A DNA stretch of 64,000 nucleotides from Trissonchulus latispiculum. Lineage: Eukaryota > Nematoda > Enoplea > Enoplida > Ironidae. Below are positions 34,501 through 46,626 of this stretch, piece after piece. Location of the stretch: the NCBI GenBank assembly GCA_030248195.1, contig JASAND010012927.1, positions 1 to 64,000 of the forward strand, written 5' to 3'. The stretch's first letter is position 1. Each line of letters begins with the position of its first letter. Position numbers and translations under genes: made by a program. The notes under the pieces are model-generated. The model made no database searches, was not told the origin of the DNA, and worked only from the letters and a program-made list of their open reading frames with translations.

Positions 34501-37500
34501 CTTTTGGCACAGAAATTTGATTATTTGTGCAAAATTTTAAAAGTTGCTTTTTCCGAAAGTTAGGCATTTTACGACCAATCTATATTGTGAACTTACATTT
34601 GTTGCTCTTTAACATTAGTCATACCTTAGGATCGCACGAATAGCACGAATCATGCTGACAGCTAAGACATGTTCAGTACTTTTCAGTGCGCCAATCTACA
34701 CTCCCAGACCCCTAATTTCACAAAATAGCGATTTTTCCAATTTTTAAAATGTGGCATATTAGAACTATAAATCGAAAGCTCTCAGTGCAGGGATAAATAA
34801 TTTCCATAGAACTACTGCTCTGAAATTAAAATTCTATGCTTCCATTTTAAGTTAACGCCTTAAATATTTCATTACATCTCGTGGAATAATGGCCTTGTTT
34901 CTACGGAATATTCTTTGAAGAAGCTTCTGATCAAGCCCACTCTGCTTGAAACTGCAAACAAATGTTTTCATTAATAGGCTTTAAAGATGTATAACGAAAT
35001 AAGCTGAAATCGTGAACAATGCGAAAACTTGCCTCAGTACGTTGCAGCACCTTCGTACTGACTCATTTACAAATCTCACACTGTTGATGACTCGTAACCT
35101 ACGGAAAACGTAACGAAATAACTCAAAATCTAAACTTGGTATGGACGACAACTTGATATGTAAATTTGTGTGAGAAATTGAGCGAGAATTGGATGCCTAA
35201 AAATTTTTCATGATGTACCCCCGTTAATCTAGTGCCTTTGTGCACAATACGATTAACTTCTCTGCTATTTTTTCCTACGCTTCTTTCATCAAATGATTCT
35301 TTTGGGGCCTTTCAAACAGTGCATCTTTGTACAATTGTTGTTTGATTCTTTCAGATCGCACTTTTTGCTTTCGCTCACTTTTTTCTTCTGCATTCAATAA
35401 AAATTTCCGATCTCTGTCCAACAAATTTCCAATTAGTTGTTCTAGGCATTTTATCCTTCATCTTTCCCACTCCTTTTTATTTTTGACGTCAGAATGTTTG
35501 TGCTCAGTTGCGATAATCACTCCTGTCAAATAGGCGATTCATATATTCACAAATGTCATCGAACAGGATACAGTTGACTGGGCTGTCGGTGTCAGTCATT
35601 ACTAGTGCAGATGTGGGCCCATATTTGTGGTAAAACCTATACGTGAAGTGTTTCATTAAATCCAATACAGTTAAACCCGGGTAAATGTGCTCACTTAGCA
35701 AAACATTAAGAGCCTTCTATTTCTACGGCCCATAAGCTTTCACCAACAACCTTAAATCCACTGTATTACGAGTAGTTCTTCTTTGTCAATTTGTCACCTT
35801 CATTTGTATTCATGATTACTTCAACCCCTTCCAGCATAAAGTTTTGGGCATTGCAAAACATACTAGTCTGTTAAATGCTAAATCTTCACTCCTTCATATC
35901 TGATACATCATGAATGCAATTCTCTAAAATATTTTCTGTCTTTTTGTCTCTTCAGCTTTAAGTCTGAGGCGAAAGTTTGAAGAAAACTGTATTATGTTTG
36001 GGAATGCAGAGGGAGCTTCCTGGAGCTGACTTTAAAATGCTTGCAGAATAACGATCTATTTAAGCCGTCTCGCCGATCTATTTGGGTAAGGTCTTATTTT
36101 GCTGCTACGGACAATGCAATAGCTGCAACCAGTTTTGTTCATTTTAAGAAGTGACGGCTCGGAAGAAATTTCAACTTAACTCAACTTTGACGGCTCCTAA
36201 CTTTTTCTGGGTGCGTCGGGGACCCTTCAAATCTCATTTATGAGATTAAGAGGAATTTATTCTTTATCGCTTAGTGGCAGTCACATCTCATAAATACTCA
36301 GAGTGAAAACTGGCAGCCTAAAAACAAACTCGGTCACTGCGCATTTGTGAATCTGCATGCGGGGAAGGGTTAGTACCGATTAAGTTGTGTATGTTTTCTA
36401 TCGCGCTTCCAAAGACACTGTCTGCCCCGTCTGCATGAAGAACTATTCTCATCGCTAAATCCTGCATCGTCGTGGGTTGAGGCTGATTAACAAAACCGTG
36501 AAGGTAACGAAGGTTATGCTACAAATAGCAAGAGTAGGTCTCGTATCAGAATAATCAAGTCTTATGTACCAACATCTAAAGAGACGTACACCTAGTAAGC
36601 AGTGAGCATGAATACTTCCGACAAGCTAAAACAAGACTAACAAGCTATGAATTAAAGTTATTTTGGAATTGAGGCAATTCCTTGAAAAATAAATATTCCA
36701 AGATTCAGAAAAGGATGAGCGAATGACAGCATAAACTGACAGATAGCGCTCTGCGTCAGGCTAAGTCGTCAGGCTGCATATAGCTGCTGCTTTAATTTCA
36801 CAGGTTTCGGCGGCCGAGCGGCCATGTTAAATACAAGCGAGTAGTGATTCGAGAATGCGCATTTTACATTTTGAAATGGTCAAAGCACCCCTTAGTGCTT
36901 CTTATGATCACGATATTTTTAAATAACGGCTGTTGTAGAGTTGCGTATGATAATTGTAACATTATGCAGTAAAATAATGTAGTGTTGTAAATAAAGGAAG
37001 ATAGAAAAAAACCGCAGTGGTTGTCAGCCGACTGATGAGGCTCTGTTGTGGAGCAAAAGCGGTAATCCTTGACAGCAATTGGCATCCAAAAATGATAGCT
37101 CTCCAATAATCTATACATTAAATACATTAAAAGCCTGTGTAGCGCCCTCATGGCATGCACCGGTGTTAGATTCCACAATTTTTAACTATTCTTATTCATT
37201 GTTTCAATCTAGTAGTATAGGAACTGACACGAATCAAAATCTTTCTTAATGCATGCGGATAGTCTACAGGTTGTTACTTCTGAAGGCTTTTGTTCGGACG
37301 TTTTTGACCATTTTCAGTAATAATTTTGTTCTCACTTCAAATGCTTGCACATGTTTCTTTTTGCTTGCATTGTGCTGTTTAATGTCTTAACTTGTCCACC
37401 AATATTTATAGGTCAGTGGACTGTCAGCGGAGAAGCTAAATGCTTTCCCCGGTCGATGGGATGGGCTCCTTCGCAACCTGACAATTACAATAATAATGAG

Positions 37501-40500
37501 GACTGTTCAATGTACTATGGAACCGGAAACAATGACTATCCTTGTTACACTATGATTGGCGCTCTGTGTCAGATTGAATATTTTGATTTGCTGACCGAAG
37601 TCTGTGGTAACAAAATTGCGTATTAGTAGAACAATTTAGGAAGCTACACTTTAGGTGCGTTTGGAAGAGTTTAAAGATATTCGTGTGAAGCAAATGAAGC
37701 AGAGAATAGGGGGAATGATGAAGGTTTGTGACTTGTTTTGTTTCGTAATATCTAAAGCAGTTATACTTTGCTGATTGTGGATTTTTTGTATATTCTGGGG
37801 TACGTGGGAGTAAATATAAACTATAATTAAGTGAGTTGTGAGGGTTTGCTGAGGAAATCGCCCACACAAGCAATTTCGAATTGAACCTGATAATTTCCCA
37901 GAAGAAGCTGATGACCATTTCGAATATTTCTGACACTGCAAGCAATCAATAACAAATGTTTTACAGGTCAATTTTCAACGTGTTAGTGTTTGTCTATAAC
38001 TTTCGCATTCCAAATTTATTTAACATTTCAATATGGCCTCTGGACAGAAGTTCGTCAGCAAGGTCAAAGCGTCTAAGACCAGCTGGTCAAGTGAACATAT
38101 TTCCTCACGAAATTAGCTTAACAGATGAAAACATAATGTCGTTGTCAGGTCAAAATATATGTTGCAGTTTTGGTTTTGCAAAACTTGTCAACTGTGAAAA
38201 ACGGAAATTTAGGGCTGCAGCCCGACTGAAATGATTTGATGGACACGATCCATATCATTAAACTTGGGTTCAGTTATTAGGTCGTTAGCTCAGTGTTGTC
38301 GCTGGCTATATGTTGCAGTGAGAAAATTGTTAATGTATGGTGTCCCCAAAATACCCAAAGTAAGAGAAGCTGACTGCGACAATTTTCACTTGCTCTAGAC
38401 CCACTGGCCAAAGATTGTTTATATGTGGAAAAAACCATACATAATATATAACCTATCTCTAATTTATTAATTATATGCTTGCAGGTTATTGCAATAAAAG
38501 TTCTGTTGAAAATGGTGAAATCAGTGCCGACACAGACCCAGTTCCGAATGGAGGCCAACAGTCAATTGTTTGCCATAACGGCTTTACAGCAATTGGTCCG
38601 AGTAGTCAAACTTGCCAAAATTCACAATGGAGTAATGAAACCTTTTGCAAAAGTACGTACAGCTTTAAAACACAAATCTTTGTATTGGCTCGATTGGCTA
38701 ACAGTCTGAAAAATGAATTAATAAACGAGGTGAAAGGAGCTGAACTCAAACCCGGGTTACTTAACTGTTTATAGTAAATCTTTCGACACTCAGCAACGCT
38801 ATCGAACTACGATAAGAGTTCTTTTCTGTGCTGACTTCTAGCCTTTTGGTCTTCACAAGAAGTAATGTCATTTAGTACATCGCTAGTTTATACGAATCTT
38901 TAGATTCGTTACTTAATTTTTAAATTGTCACAGCGGAGAACAATTTTGGGTTGTTTCACATCCAAAAGCGGAATTTCTTGCCTTTTAAAACAAACGGAAA
39001 GCTTTCTATAGATCTATGGAGTATGCTGATCTTTAGTATCGTTTGCCCGACGAAGTATTGATTTGTGTGTGCAAATCTGTAAAAATCGGCAGGACCTAAA
39101 CCATTGTTGTTTTTAATGATCATGCATAACAAGCAACAGCAGATTCTCAGGAGGAAGGTCATGGAAGATGCTAGGGTGCAGCTAAGCAAGCTGGAAGAGT
39201 TTTTCGATGATAATTTTGGTCTTGCGAGTTTATGGCTTTTTTCTTGATTCATTTAGACCTGACTTTTTTCTTTCTCATTGGAACAAAGTAAAATAGTATA
39301 GTCTTTCTTACTTGCTAACATCCACATTTCAATGATGAATACAAGGTCGTACTGTGATTCTAACATGCAGTGCCTGATGTATGTCATTTCTCAATATTTT
39401 GCTTCTGTTTTGCTCAGAAACGTGCGAACCAGTACCTTCAGTTGATCATTCCACCATGCAAGCTTCAAGGTCTGGAGTTCTAGTAGAAGAAGATTCCATA
39501 GTGTTCACTTGTGATGATGATTATATAATGCTGGGGAATGCGACGACCACATGCCACAGTAGCGGCAAATGGTCACCGAAACCTATCTGTAAAAGTCAGT
39601 GCCTGCCATTAGTGACACTGTCCATGGTTATGCCAAATCTTGCATTGCTTGAGGCTTGTCATGACAATTTCTATACTTGTTACATTTCATAAATCTAGCT
39701 CACTGCAATAGTTATCTATCTGTATGTATGCATGGCCGTCTGTAACTACCGCTTCATTAAGGAACTGGGAATACTGGAATTGAATAGTTTTATTTTTGGC
39801 ATGTGTACGGACTTTGCCCTGCCTCCTGGCAATTGTTCGCAACGTAAACATTTTGATCTTCTGCACTGCAATATAGAATATTCGCACATATTCAATTCTT
39901 CAGGATTGTGTGATCCCGTGCCTGGTATCGTTGGAGGGTCAGTTACTTATGAAGATGACCCTCTAGTTGAAAATGACGAAATTATTTACAATTGTGATTC
40001 TGGACTCCTTTTGATTGGAGCGAAAGCACTAGCCTGTAGTGAAAACGGCTCTTGGGCGGAAGCACCCACATGCAAAAGTAAGCATATTGGCGGGTTGCAA
40101 GCTAATATAGGACCTGATTCAAATCAATTCAATTTAATTGAACAAGCAACAAAATAACAATAACAAACAAGTGAAATAGTTCTGCACTGATATCCTATCC
40201 ATCAAACAGGGTGTGACGCAGTTTCTCGTTAAAAGAGAATAGTGTAGTTGAATTTACCGCCAAGCCCGGTAGTGAGTTCCAATCTTGTATTACACGATTA
40301 TGAAATAAATTCTTTACCGCGGTCAGGTTATTTTGCTGAATTCTTAATTTTAATCTATGACCTCTAGTATTTCTAGCCGAAACTTGATGCTGAAATGTGA
40401 AAAGTTCATCACTATCCAAATCAATTAATCTATTTAATATTTTGTACACTAAAACTAAATCTTTAAACTTTCTTCTATCAGCTAAAGAGGTGGTATTTAA

Positions 40501-43500
40501 GTATGTACAGCGCTCAGCATAATCCAAGTTGAGATTTTGCAATAAAGAATGCGTAAACATTTTCTGAACATTCTCAATTAAAACAATATCTTTTACTAAA
40601 TAGGGGTTCCAAACTTCACTAGCAGATTCCAAAATGGGTCTTACAAAGTCAGTAAAAAGTTTAAATTAAACGTGTGGATCCTTTATTACGAAACAGTTGT
40701 TAATCATATGACACAACGAAAAACCTTTCCGATATACATAGATTGTAGTATAGCATTGTATTCAGATGAACATTTTGTTAATATATCTCTGTGTAGAAAC
40801 TAGAAAGATCCACAATCATAGGTGCCGACGCTGAAGGCAATTTCAACCTTCCTCAATAACTTGAGACAGCCGTTGCGTGATAAATATATTGTGCTCAGCC
40901 GTTCGAGTCTGTAAGCTTAATTTGATATGACACCAAAACTTTTACTTCCACTCTTACCTGAGTGAACAAAGAAATAGTTTTCTAAACTTCTAAATGTTTG
41001 CGGACAACGCAGAAATAAAAGTCTTAATTGAGATGAAACGAATATTGAAAATTACAAACTTGTAAAAGATAAGTCAAATAATTTTGTACTATTTTAAAAC
41101 CTGCTGATAAAGCGATTTCCAAGCTGCTTTTGATAGTAGTGTGTGTGATTCCATCGGAAAGATAACACTAACTAACCAAGTGTATACATAACCTATACAC
41201 AAAAGGATTTAATGTGGAGTAGGAGCTTTTAGCAAAGATATCAAGTAGCAGAACAAAGACTAAACCAGGCAGGTGGACTGTTTATTTGGTTAATTCTCGC
41301 TCATTAGCTGAAACTCCATTTGATTAGTTCCTACCAATAATTATTTCTTATATTAACTTTGAAAATGTGATTCAGTGTTATCCGTAATTGTTATTAATTA
41401 TTCCTAAACTGTGTTATTGTTAGTAATTCAAAGTGCAAAATTAACTTCAAAATAAACTGTCCATTAACGTACTAAGTGATTTAAATTAAGGTTAATTCCT
41501 GCACTATTTCACTATTAATTATGATTAATCAACTTCACTGATTAATTTTTCATGTCCAATATTCGTTTCTACCTAAAATCCAAATCTAACTTCGTTTTAG
41601 AAAAATGTGATTCGGCGCCTGCATTAAATAATGGAATGTTTATTGTAACTCCTTCACATTCCGAAGCAGTCGTAGGCGACAATGCAGACATCACCTGTGA
41701 CAACAACTATTACTTGTATGGTGCTAACGAATCTACGTGTCAACCCAATGGCACATGGCCATTTGATGCTATCTGCAAACGTATGTCAAGTAAACTTTTT
41801 TGCATAAATCGAACTTAAACAGAACTAACATGCTATAAATAAATTCTCTTAGGAAATAAACACAAAAGGATTGCTTGCGAGTCTCAAAAAAGTGACCTCC
41901 AGCCATTATTTAGAAAGTCATAGCAATTCCAGGAAATTGCAACCTCCCAGCTTCGAGACAACACGGTTGGTACAATGTTTCTTTCTCTTTGCTGTCTGGA
42001 CCGCCATTGCTTGAAGGAGATTCACTTAGATACTCTTGCATGTCCGCCGCATACTTCATTGGTCCAACCATTTCTACTTGCCAAACTGATGGATCCTGGA
42101 CTCAAGCTCCTGCTTGCATAAGTAAGTTCAATGAAATGATAAATTTGTCTGGTCTTCAGTTAAGGTTTTGATTCCTTTCAGAGACAATAACGTTGATCCG
42201 TCAATACTAATTCGGACTTTAAAGCAGGTTGTAATATTTAATTAAAGAAGAAACTGAATTTGTAAAGAGAATGCAGGTTCGTGATGAGTGTGTGAAATCA
42301 AAATCCCTAATGAATTTAACCGAAGTAGAAAAGAGCTCTTTATTTCAGCCCAATAATTTTCAAACAATAACAATAAAAATTTCGAAACAACCATGAAGAC
42401 TTGACTGTGTTCAATAATCTCTTCCTTTATCCTAACCAACCTCTAGTTCCTGAGATCCTGATAAGGTGCAGTGGTTACTGGGTAATCCAAAATGAAAGGT
42501 GTTTGTATAGTTTATATGTTGATAGTTTTTATAGTCAAAAACTAATTTGCATATTGTACGAATTTGGATTTTGAAGATAGCTAAAATTCGAAGTCAAAGA
42601 ATTTACTCAGAAGAAAGCTAGCTATCTTTCGAAGCCAATGACTTTACACAAGAGTAACCAAAGAAATGAATGCTTGTGAAGAATTTAATAGAATTCTGCT
42701 ACGGCACTGCGTATTTTCCCACACAGCCATGTTTGTATCAAAATGTGTAGCGTATCATTCATTCTTTGTAATGGCTTCAATTAAACTAATTTTGGTTTTT
42801 GAAAATATTTTCAACCGATTTTTGAAGAAGTGCAATTTTCAGGTTTTTTGTGACCGAAGAAAATTGTTTCGAGAAACACACGTCATTTCAGTCGATTACA
42901 TGTATGAAATAACTGAGGACCCTTTTGTAGTTGTTATCAAATCGGTTTTCGTTATGAAGAAAGTAGCTCACATGTAAGTGCAACCTGAACTTTACTACTT
43001 TTTCCAACTTTTTTTGCAAACAGCAATCGGGGCAATTAAAAAGGCTAACAGAGCATTTTTGTTTAAAGCACTTCTGCGTGGCAACTCGGTGTTTGTATTT
43101 GTGAATGCTTCACAATTGCTGGCACAATTCGTTCGTATTTTTGCTTAAACTACATCTTTTATGATAGCAGCCTGAGGGATAGCACTAGGAAGATTATCAT
43201 GCCTTGGATAATTGGTCTTTATGAGACCATCCAATCGCCTAGTTTAATTTTACGGCTTGCGTAGTTCAAGAAATAACGAATTATTTTATTGTTGCAAATA
43301 AACAAGTTTTCACCGCCAAAATTAGAAAATTGACGATCTTCCGATAGCGAAAAGCTAGAAAGATGCTTCTAATAGCAAAAGTGTATAACTCAACGAGATC
43401 TTTCGTATAAACATTAGTTGTTACTACCATGCAGTTTCTGTCCAGCCACCAGGCATCGGCAAAAACTAACCTGAACGGAAATGCTGAGTTTTTGTGACTG

Positions 43501-46500
43501 CGCGTAAGGTGTGAGGTCGCGAAACAATTTATTTTGGAAAGTTTTGTCAAATTTCATCATAATTTAAAAGAGCCATCCTACGATACGTGCTTGTGAGATC
43601 CATCTCTATTGACTAACCTGATAATGCAATTGGCACAATAAATTGCTCAATTAAGTGCCAGCTTATACATTGTCAATCACACACGTATCTACCTAGTCAC
43701 TCGTTTAAATCGTGGATCAAATCCATAGAATGTTGCACCGGTTTTTATGAAATGAAATCCAATATTTTTATAGTCTATTACAATTCCTACCCCCGTTGTT
43801 GAAAACCCAAAATATAAACGCAGTTCACAATATAAACAGGTGGGCAACTTCAATTGAAGTTTGCGTACCAACGTTAGCATTACCAGAGGGAAGGCGCTCC
43901 GTCAAACCACCCAGATTTCTCAGCTTAATACCGCATTCGAAGTGAACTGCCTAATGCTTGCTGATATATAAAATATATAAAGACTAAATAAAATGTAAGA
44001 AATTAATACAACTACAGACTGGAACCGACTAAACAAAACTAGAAAATGGGTGTGTATGGAGTTGAGAACAGTTCATAAAGCTATCAAATTGTAAGCGCAG
44101 CAATATAATTTCAAATGTAAGCTTTAGATAGCCTTGACCGCAGGACTTTGAGTTGGTTGCCCATAAGCCAGAACAACTCGGAAAACTAGTCAGAATTTTT
44201 ACCTGCATAAGCTCTTCGCTCAAACTAAAGACAAAGCAGTCGCCTGTGTACACCTTTATCAAACAGTATTACTTAAGTAACCGTGGCCACCCCCGTACAC
44301 TGAATACATCTTACCCACAAACTAGAAAAATTCCACCTACACAGGCGGTGCGAGTGCAGGTAAATAGAATAACCTAAATAGGTTGACTAATGGTTCTAAC
44401 TACCCAAACTAATATCCACAAGTTATGGATGATCGTTGATAATGATTTGCTAACCAACCACTAGTTTGGTGGCGTAACAATGAATTTATTAGGGGACCAG
44501 CAATAATAATCCAACCGTTCGGCAACAAAAATAAACACCAATTGATTAGTCAATTTGCTAATTAATGACATTAGCTACAGAGACTGACAACCTTACACAA
44601 TAGTGAGAAAGAAATAAGTTTTTGGTTAAGTGTTATTTTTGGAGTTTAAGTTGCAACCTTTTAATTTAGTTGATTCTCAACAGTGGGATTTTGCCAGAAT
44701 TGTAAGAGACTAAAGAAAATATTCGATTTCATGCTGAAAAGGCTTGTTCTAAAAACCTTTAAAAACCGGTTGACTGTCACAGTAAGTATAAAACCAAAGT
44801 GGTCCTATTTATCTAGGTAGTTGAGATGAACGTGGTAACGTTTGAGCAAGATTCCTGCAAGCAAGCAAGTCACCAGTATTCCTCATACCACCGCTTTCCG
44901 CCAGAGGATTCGAACCCCATACAATGTCTCATATTGCATCGCAGACGGAAGCGCACGGGTACTCTTTACAACCAACTCTTTGTTCAAAACAAAACAATTG
45001 AGAATTAGTCGCATTTTATTGCTAATGTTGTCAGGTTAAGGGATTATCATAAACGCCTTCAGGAAATAAACCTCTTGAACAATGGCCCGATCCAAAAAAA
45101 CTCCAGAAAGAGGCATGCTCCTCGACAGATTAATTATTACAGAGTTTTAAAATGATTTCTGGGTTTCTGGTAATAAGTAAAATATAACCACTTTCCACAG
45201 TTGTCAGCACTAGAGGGTGGAAGTAAATGAGGACCAGAAATGAAAACGATAGTGAAGACGACACTCGATAGCATTGAGATTACACAAAATCTGATAAAGC
45301 TAAATTCACGTATGGAGGTTACCTTTAAGCGTCAACCACTAATCCGAAGACAAAACAGATCCTAGGTTGGAGTGTAACGCAGTTCAGAATTGAGGTAGCA
45401 TGTTGAGTTCTGGTTCACACGAAGTGTACAGGTTTGCCAGATAGGAAACTGGACGTTGAATTCCGGTAAGAAACGTCGACCCCCGGCCCCATAGATAGGT
45501 CTGTTTCAATGTCGCAGGAAAAGGCTGCCCAGAGCAGGAAAACAGGATTGAACACCAGCAATCATGTTCTCGGTTGGAGTGAGGCCGAAATCCTTTGACG
45601 CAGAAAATACAGATGTCGTTTGGTAACCAAGGGTACGCGAAGAACATCTTCTTTCTTACGCTTCTTAATAGACTTTATAAGCTTCAGAAGCTTAGGCATA
45701 TTGGAAGTGCGACAACGATAACGATGCGCGAGCTTCTTCGTCTTAGATTCCAGTTTGGCAAAGTAATCAAGATGATCCTTGCAGGACATGAAACGAAGAG
45801 CTGGTCTAAGAAAAATTCCGAAAGGTTTTAAGCCAGAAGGTACTAAGGATGAGGAGGCTCACCTTGCGCCAGAACCACGGGAACCAGCCAGGCATAAAAA
45901 TAGATGAGGAAAAATAGACAAAGACAAAGATACGGAAAAGAAAAGAAAGCAACAAAGACAACTTGTCAGTATCAAAGAAAAAGCGTACATGAGAAAAAAT
46001 CTGATTATGAGAAGATTACAGGACAATATGCATGGCTAATTTGCAGCAAACTTCTGGATTAGCATAAATACGAATACCACACTTGTTACGTGCGTCGCCA
46101 ACAGCAGAAAACCTACAGAACGTAAGCCAGTCGTTGTTTTGCAAATCAAACTTTGCAGAACAGTAGTTGCCACCACATGATTAAGTCGACTATATTTTAG
46201 GACCTAAACCTTGCCGAAAAATAAAATAACTGTCGGCCTGGCAAATCATATAGATAGAAAAGGAGATTGAACCGACTAGTTTAAGAAGAAGCTTACTAAT
46301 CTTCATAAACAGTGCATCTCTCGTAATCAACACTTGTTGATGTTGTCTTCTAATGATATTGCATGTTTCATGTTGTAGTGCGATGCTCGTCACCATTAAA
46401 TTACTTCTTCGACAATGACCGATTGTGCACAAGTTGGATTTTCATAGCAGCACTTTGTCTGCACTTTTTGCTCACAGCCACGGCAATGCTGATTATCCTA

Positions 46501-46626
46501 CATAAAGTGTGTTCACTACAAGATAAACAAGGTAAAGTTTCGCAGCTAAACCACAAAGTGTTTGTTAACTCAATTTGCGTACTGGAAATGACTGTGAACC
46601 TTTGCGTGATTTTGCCTGAAACGTGA
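31532..46626 (+). CDS. Gene B: paralogue of gene A (C-type lectin + five CCP + transmembrane segment)
   Basis: Exons: 31566-31743, 33456-33502 and 37412-37606 (lectin domain); CCP exons 38485-38652, 39418-39594, 39904-40077, 41601-41780 and 41933-42121; terminal exon 46379-46626. Lengths equal gene A in seven of eight internal exons; the third lectin exon has one extra codon. Upstream of 31566 the frame stays open to ATG at 31532, giving a short hydrophobic start (MLSYCLLRLFLAVG); this is either a real start or intron sequence before the same TTTTTAG acceptor seen in gene A. Motifs: CPADWWSHKYGC, WLGYND, SQPDNYNNNEDC, GALCQIE, and TM helix WIFIAALCLHFLLTATAMLII. No lesions are seen. A donor-like G|GTAAAG near 46530 could change the cytoplasmic tail. 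Tandem duplication with gene A is clear from order, phase and sequence. Confidence 0.85.
31795..32166 (-). repeat. tRNA-derived SINE with a conserved central motif
   Basis: On the minus strand, starting near 32166, it reads GCCGTGACGGCCGAATGATTAACGC (Pol III A-box-like, resembling class II Ser/Leu tRNAs). This is followed by GTCCGAGGTTCGAATCCTAC (exact B box GGTTCGAATCC at 32096-32106) and then a body with CCCTTGAGCAAGGGACTAAG. That last motif resembles the conserved core found in several metazoan SINE superfamilies. The body runs to about 31795. It lies in gene B's first lectin intron. Confidence 0.7.
34260..34400. repeat. G-rich/CCGGTTTT repeat block
   Basis: GGGGGAGGG, CTCCCCCTCCGGGGTCCCTCACCCACC and repeated AATCCGGTTTT motifs recall the block at 58625-58805, which also has AATCCGGATT and a GAGGGACCCCTC segment. 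It is likely a member of the same dispersed G/C-tract family. A (GGT)n run follows at about 34425. Confidence 0.5.
35504..35870 (-). pseudogene. Polinton/Maverick DNA polymerase B fragment
   Basis: The minus strand contains VMTDTDS, the polymerase B motif C region, preceded by HIYPGLTVLDLMKHFTYRFY and, further upstream and broken by stops, FKVVGESLWAVEIEG. The same region of the larger copy at 56596-56960 reads LLFTDTDSLCYHV after GFSVLDLSKLLMYNFHYNYM. Only this segment is recognisable, so it is an old fragment. It is antisense in the gene B intron between the second and third lectin exons. Confidence 0.78.
40195..40640 (-). pseudogene. 5'-truncated non-LTR retrotransposon C-terminal fragment
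   Basis: A 145-aa minus-strand ORF starts SASEVWNPYLVKDIVLIENV and contains FTHSLL, RRKFKDLVLVYKILN, RNTRGHRLKL and VIQDWNSLP. This is the typical region after the RT thumb of Jockey/CR1-type elements. The palm domain is absent. It is uninterrupted but begins abruptly. It sits antisense 118 bp after the CCP3 exon of gene B, but its sequence differs from the RT remnant in the equivalent intron of gene A. Confidence 0.72.
44880..44985 (-). repeat. Possible tRNA-derived repeat fragment
   Basis: The minus strand has GGGGTTCGAATCCTCTGG, an exact B box in a tRNA-like T-arm context, but the stem pairs imperfectly and no A box is convincing. It may be a SINE scrap. Confidence 0.25.
45562..45840 (-). 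other. Unrecognised basic ORF, possible gene relic
   Basis: The minus frame reads LKPFGIFLRPALRFMSCKDH, then LESKTKKLAHRYRC and KSIKKRKKEDVLRVPLVTKR. The very Lys-rich composition and lack of low-complexity DNA make it look more coding than its surroundings, which lie in the last intron of gene B. I recognise no family and see no flanking splice sites. It could be a processed pseudogene fragment. Confidence 0.2.

Noticed and set aside
37012..37075. CTGATGAG followed by a small stem and AAAAGC, flanked by CCGC/GCGG, resembling a hammerhead ribozyme
   Set aside because: The GAAA box is AAAA, two unpaired bases separate stem I from CTGATGA, and no proper cleavage triplet is seen.
42666..42977. 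103-aa ORF in a gene B intron
   Set aside because: AT-rich composition, no motif and no splice signals.
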